5,699 nt of DNA, from positions 1 through 5,699 of the forward strand of contig JAPLJY010000314.1 in the NCBI GenBank assembly GCA_026388345.1, written 5' to 3'. The DNA is from Deltaproteobacteria bacterium. GTDB lineage: Bacteria; Desulfobacterota; Syntrophia; Syntrophales; UBA5619. Below are positions 4,257 to 5,699 of this stretch, piece after piece; within the stretch, counting starts at the first letter, position 1, and each line of letters begins with the position of its first letter. Under the pieces are notes generated by a model. That model did no database searches, was not told the origin of the DNA, and saw only the letters and a list, made by a program, of their open reading frames with translations. The position numbers were made by a program, and so were the translations under genes.

Positions 4257-5473
4257 AAAAAAAGATATTTGTTTTGGTTGTTTTGGCGGTTGTTCTGGCA
4301 TCGGGCGGATTTTACTTCCTGAAGAACAAGGGAAACGGGGTCCAATTCAAGACGGCGAAAGTGTCCCGGGGGGATCTTCGCGCCACGGTGACGGCCACGG
4401 GAACGGTGAGCGCGGTGACGACCGTACTGGTGGGAACCCAGGTTTCGGGGACAGTCAAGCAGCTCTTTGTGGATTTCAATTCCCCGGTTAAAAAAGGGCA
4501 ACTGCTGGCCCAGATCGATCCGGCGCTTTCCGAGGCGAAGGTGGCGCAGACCAAGGCCAATTTGCAGGCTGCCGCAGCCAATGTGGAAAAAGCGGAGACC
4601 GCCCTGCTGGACGCCGACCGGACGCTGGAGCGGAACAGGACCCTCTTTTCCAGGAATTTCATTGCCCGAAGCGATCTGGATACGGCGGACACCAACCGGC
4701 TCTCGGCGCTGGCCCTGTTGACTGTGGCAAAGGCGCAGGTGGAACAGCAGAAGGCGGCGCTGAATCAGGATGAGACCAGCCTGAACTACACCCGCATCCT
4801 CTCGCCGGTGGATGGGGTCGTTATTTCCCGGAACGTGGATATCGGACAGACGGTGGCCGCGAGCTTCCAGACGCCGACCCTCTTCAACATCGCCCAGGAT
4901 CTGACCCGCATGCAGATCGATACCAACGTGGACGAGGCGGACATCGGCAAGATCAGGGTCGGGCAGCCTGTCCAGTTCACCGTCGATGCGTACCCGGACA
5001 GCACTTTTCCCGGAAGGGTCTCGGAGATCCGGAATGCACCCACGACGATCCAGAACGTGGTCACCTATGACGTCGTCGTCAAGGTGGCCAATCCGGAGCT
5101 GAAGCTGAAACCCGGCATGACCGCCAATGTTTCCATCATCACCGCTTTGGAAAAAGCTGTTCTCAAGGTCCCGAACGCCGCCCTCCGTTTCAAGTGGCAG
5201 CCGGCGGGCGCCGTGCCCGATCGAGGAAACGCGGGGGCGACGGGTGCGGAACGCCCGCAGGCGGTCCGGGCAACGAACGGGGCGAAGACGCAGGGCGTCT
5301 GGATTCTCGACGGGAAAAAACCCCGCCGGGCGTCCCTGACCCTGGGGATCAGCGACGGGAATGAGACCGCCGTCCTCTCCGAGGAGCTCAAGGAGGGGGA
5401 TGCGGTGATCATCGAGGCGACAGGGCAGGCGAAAAAGGGCGCTGCGCAGAGCGGCGGTCCGAGATTCTTCTGA
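4253..5473 (+). CDS. macA: MacA-type periplasmic adaptor (HlyD/RND membrane fusion family)
   Basis: This 406-residue protein links an inner-membrane ABC transporter to the TolC channel. An N-terminal membrane anchor spans about residues 5-23. Next come the first lipoyl half (VSGTVKQLFVDFNSPVKKGQLLAQIDP, 64-90), a long Ala-rich alpha-helical hairpin (about 92-176), the second lipoyl half (LSPVDGVVISRNVDIGQTV, 183-201), a beta barrel (about 219-300) and a membrane-proximal domain (about 303-395) with a Gly/Ala-rich loop near 317-347. At the hairpin tip, the TolC-contact pattern RxxxLxxxxxxS reads R127, L131 and A138, so the serine is replaced by alanine. The start ATG overlaps the channel gene stop (ATGA, 4253-4256), with GGGAG just upstream, indicating coupled translation. 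The ABC ATPase that follows favours MacA over RND-type adaptors. Confidence 0.92.
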   Translation: MKKKIFVLVVLAVVLASGGFYFLKNKGNGVQFKTAKVSRGDLRATVTATGTVSAVTTVLVGTQVSGTVKQLFVDFNSPVKKGQLLAQIDPALSEAKVAQTKANLQAAAANVEKAETALLDADRTLERNRTLFSRNFIARSDLDTADTNRLSALALLTVAKAQVEQQKAALNQDETSLNYTRILSPVDGVVISRNVDIGQTVAASFQTPTLFNIAQDLTRMQIDTNVDEADIGKIRVGQPVQFTVDAYPDSTFPGRVSEIRNAPTTIQNVVTYDVVVKVANPELKLKPGMTANVSIITALEKAVLKVPNAALRFKWQPAGAVPDRGNAGATGAERPQAVRATNGAKTQGVWILDGKKPRRASLTLGISDGNETAVLSEELKEGDAVIIEATGQAKKGAAQSGGPRFF

Positions 5474-5529
5474 TAAGAGCGGTGAGAATCTTCATGCGGG
5501 CATAGGAAACGCGGGGACAAGATAGCGCC

Positions 5530-5699
5530 ATGGCATTGATCGAGACGCAGCATCTGACGAAGGTCTACGAACTGGGGGACAGCGCCGTCCGCGCCATGGA
5601 CGATGTATCCCTGACGGTGGCGCACGGGGAATTCGTGGCCATCATGGGCCCATCGGGCTCAGGCAAGTCCACCTTCATGAACGTGATCGGCTGCCTCGA
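5530..5699 (+). CDS. macB: MacB/LolD-type ABC transporter ATP-binding protein, partial
   Basis: The frame opens at an ATG (5530-5532) and runs off the right edge, giving 56 full codons. It begins MALIETQHLTKVY, includes an aromatic A-loop-like tyrosine (Y13), and reaches the Walker A motif GPSGSGKST (residues 40-48) followed by FMNVIGCL. The segment GEFVAIMGPSGSGKST-x-MN-x-(I/L)GCL is typical of the MacB/LolD/FtsE group. These ATPases drive FtsX-type permeases for macrolide, peptide or lipoprotein export. The window ends too early to tell a full MacB (ATPase fused to permease) from a separate ATPase with its own permease gene. It lies 56 bases after macA, and a stop codon at 5503 rules out an upstream start. 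The ribosome binding site is weak (GGGGA at about 12 bases). Confidence 0.9.
   Translation, partial: MALIETQHLTKVYELGDSAVRAMDDVSLTVAHGEFVAIMGPSGSGKSTFMNVIGCL

Noticed and set aside
5494..5505. Tiny ATG...TAG frame between macA and the ABC ATPase gene
   Set aside because: Only three codons, with no sign of a regulatory leader peptide.

Overview
This window reads as Gram-negative bacterial chromosomal DNA. The evidence is a TolC-type outer-membrane channel with a signal peptide, a MacA-type periplasmic adaptor and a textbook sigma-54 promoter. The mix of hicBA, DUF433, a DUF4143-type ATPase and sigma-54 control would suit an anaerobic Desulfobacterota (deltaproteobacterial) genome. That placement is an impression from gene style, not a measurement.

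Layout. Bases 1-1131 are an accessory stretch read on the minus strand. First comes the N-terminal part of a ParB-like protein (1-228, running off the left edge). After a gap comes a compact toxin-antitoxin-type operon, transcribed DUF433 protein, then hicB, then hicA (1131 down to 468). A perfect TATAAT -10 element lies ahead of it. Bases 1132-1297 form an AT-rich divergent intergenic region with a candidate promoter for each direction. On the plus strand, 1298-2638 encodes a 446-residue AAA_14/DUF4143 ATPase with intact Walker A and B motifs and a C-terminal nuclease-like signature.

Bases 2639-2975 hold no convincing gene but are dense in signals. Two inverted-repeat structures lie back to back (2643-2699 and 2701-2748). 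The second ends in a T6 run like an intrinsic terminator and carries four copies of GGATA in alternating orientation. A sigma-54 (-24/-12) promoter matching every core consensus position follows at 2822-2837, and a leader hairpin lies just before the next start codon.

From 2976 to the right edge is an efflux/export operon: TolC-family channel, MacA-type adaptor (ATGA overlap with the channel gene) and the start of a MacB/LolD-type ABC ATPase with its Walker A motif. Together these would form a tripartite pump from inner membrane to outside. The perfect sigma-54 promoter implies that an unseen enhancer-binding activator switches the pump on in response to a signal. The most interesting points are this promoter, the palindromic repeats at a typical activator-site distance upstream of it, and the unusual DUF433-hicB-hicA arrangement.
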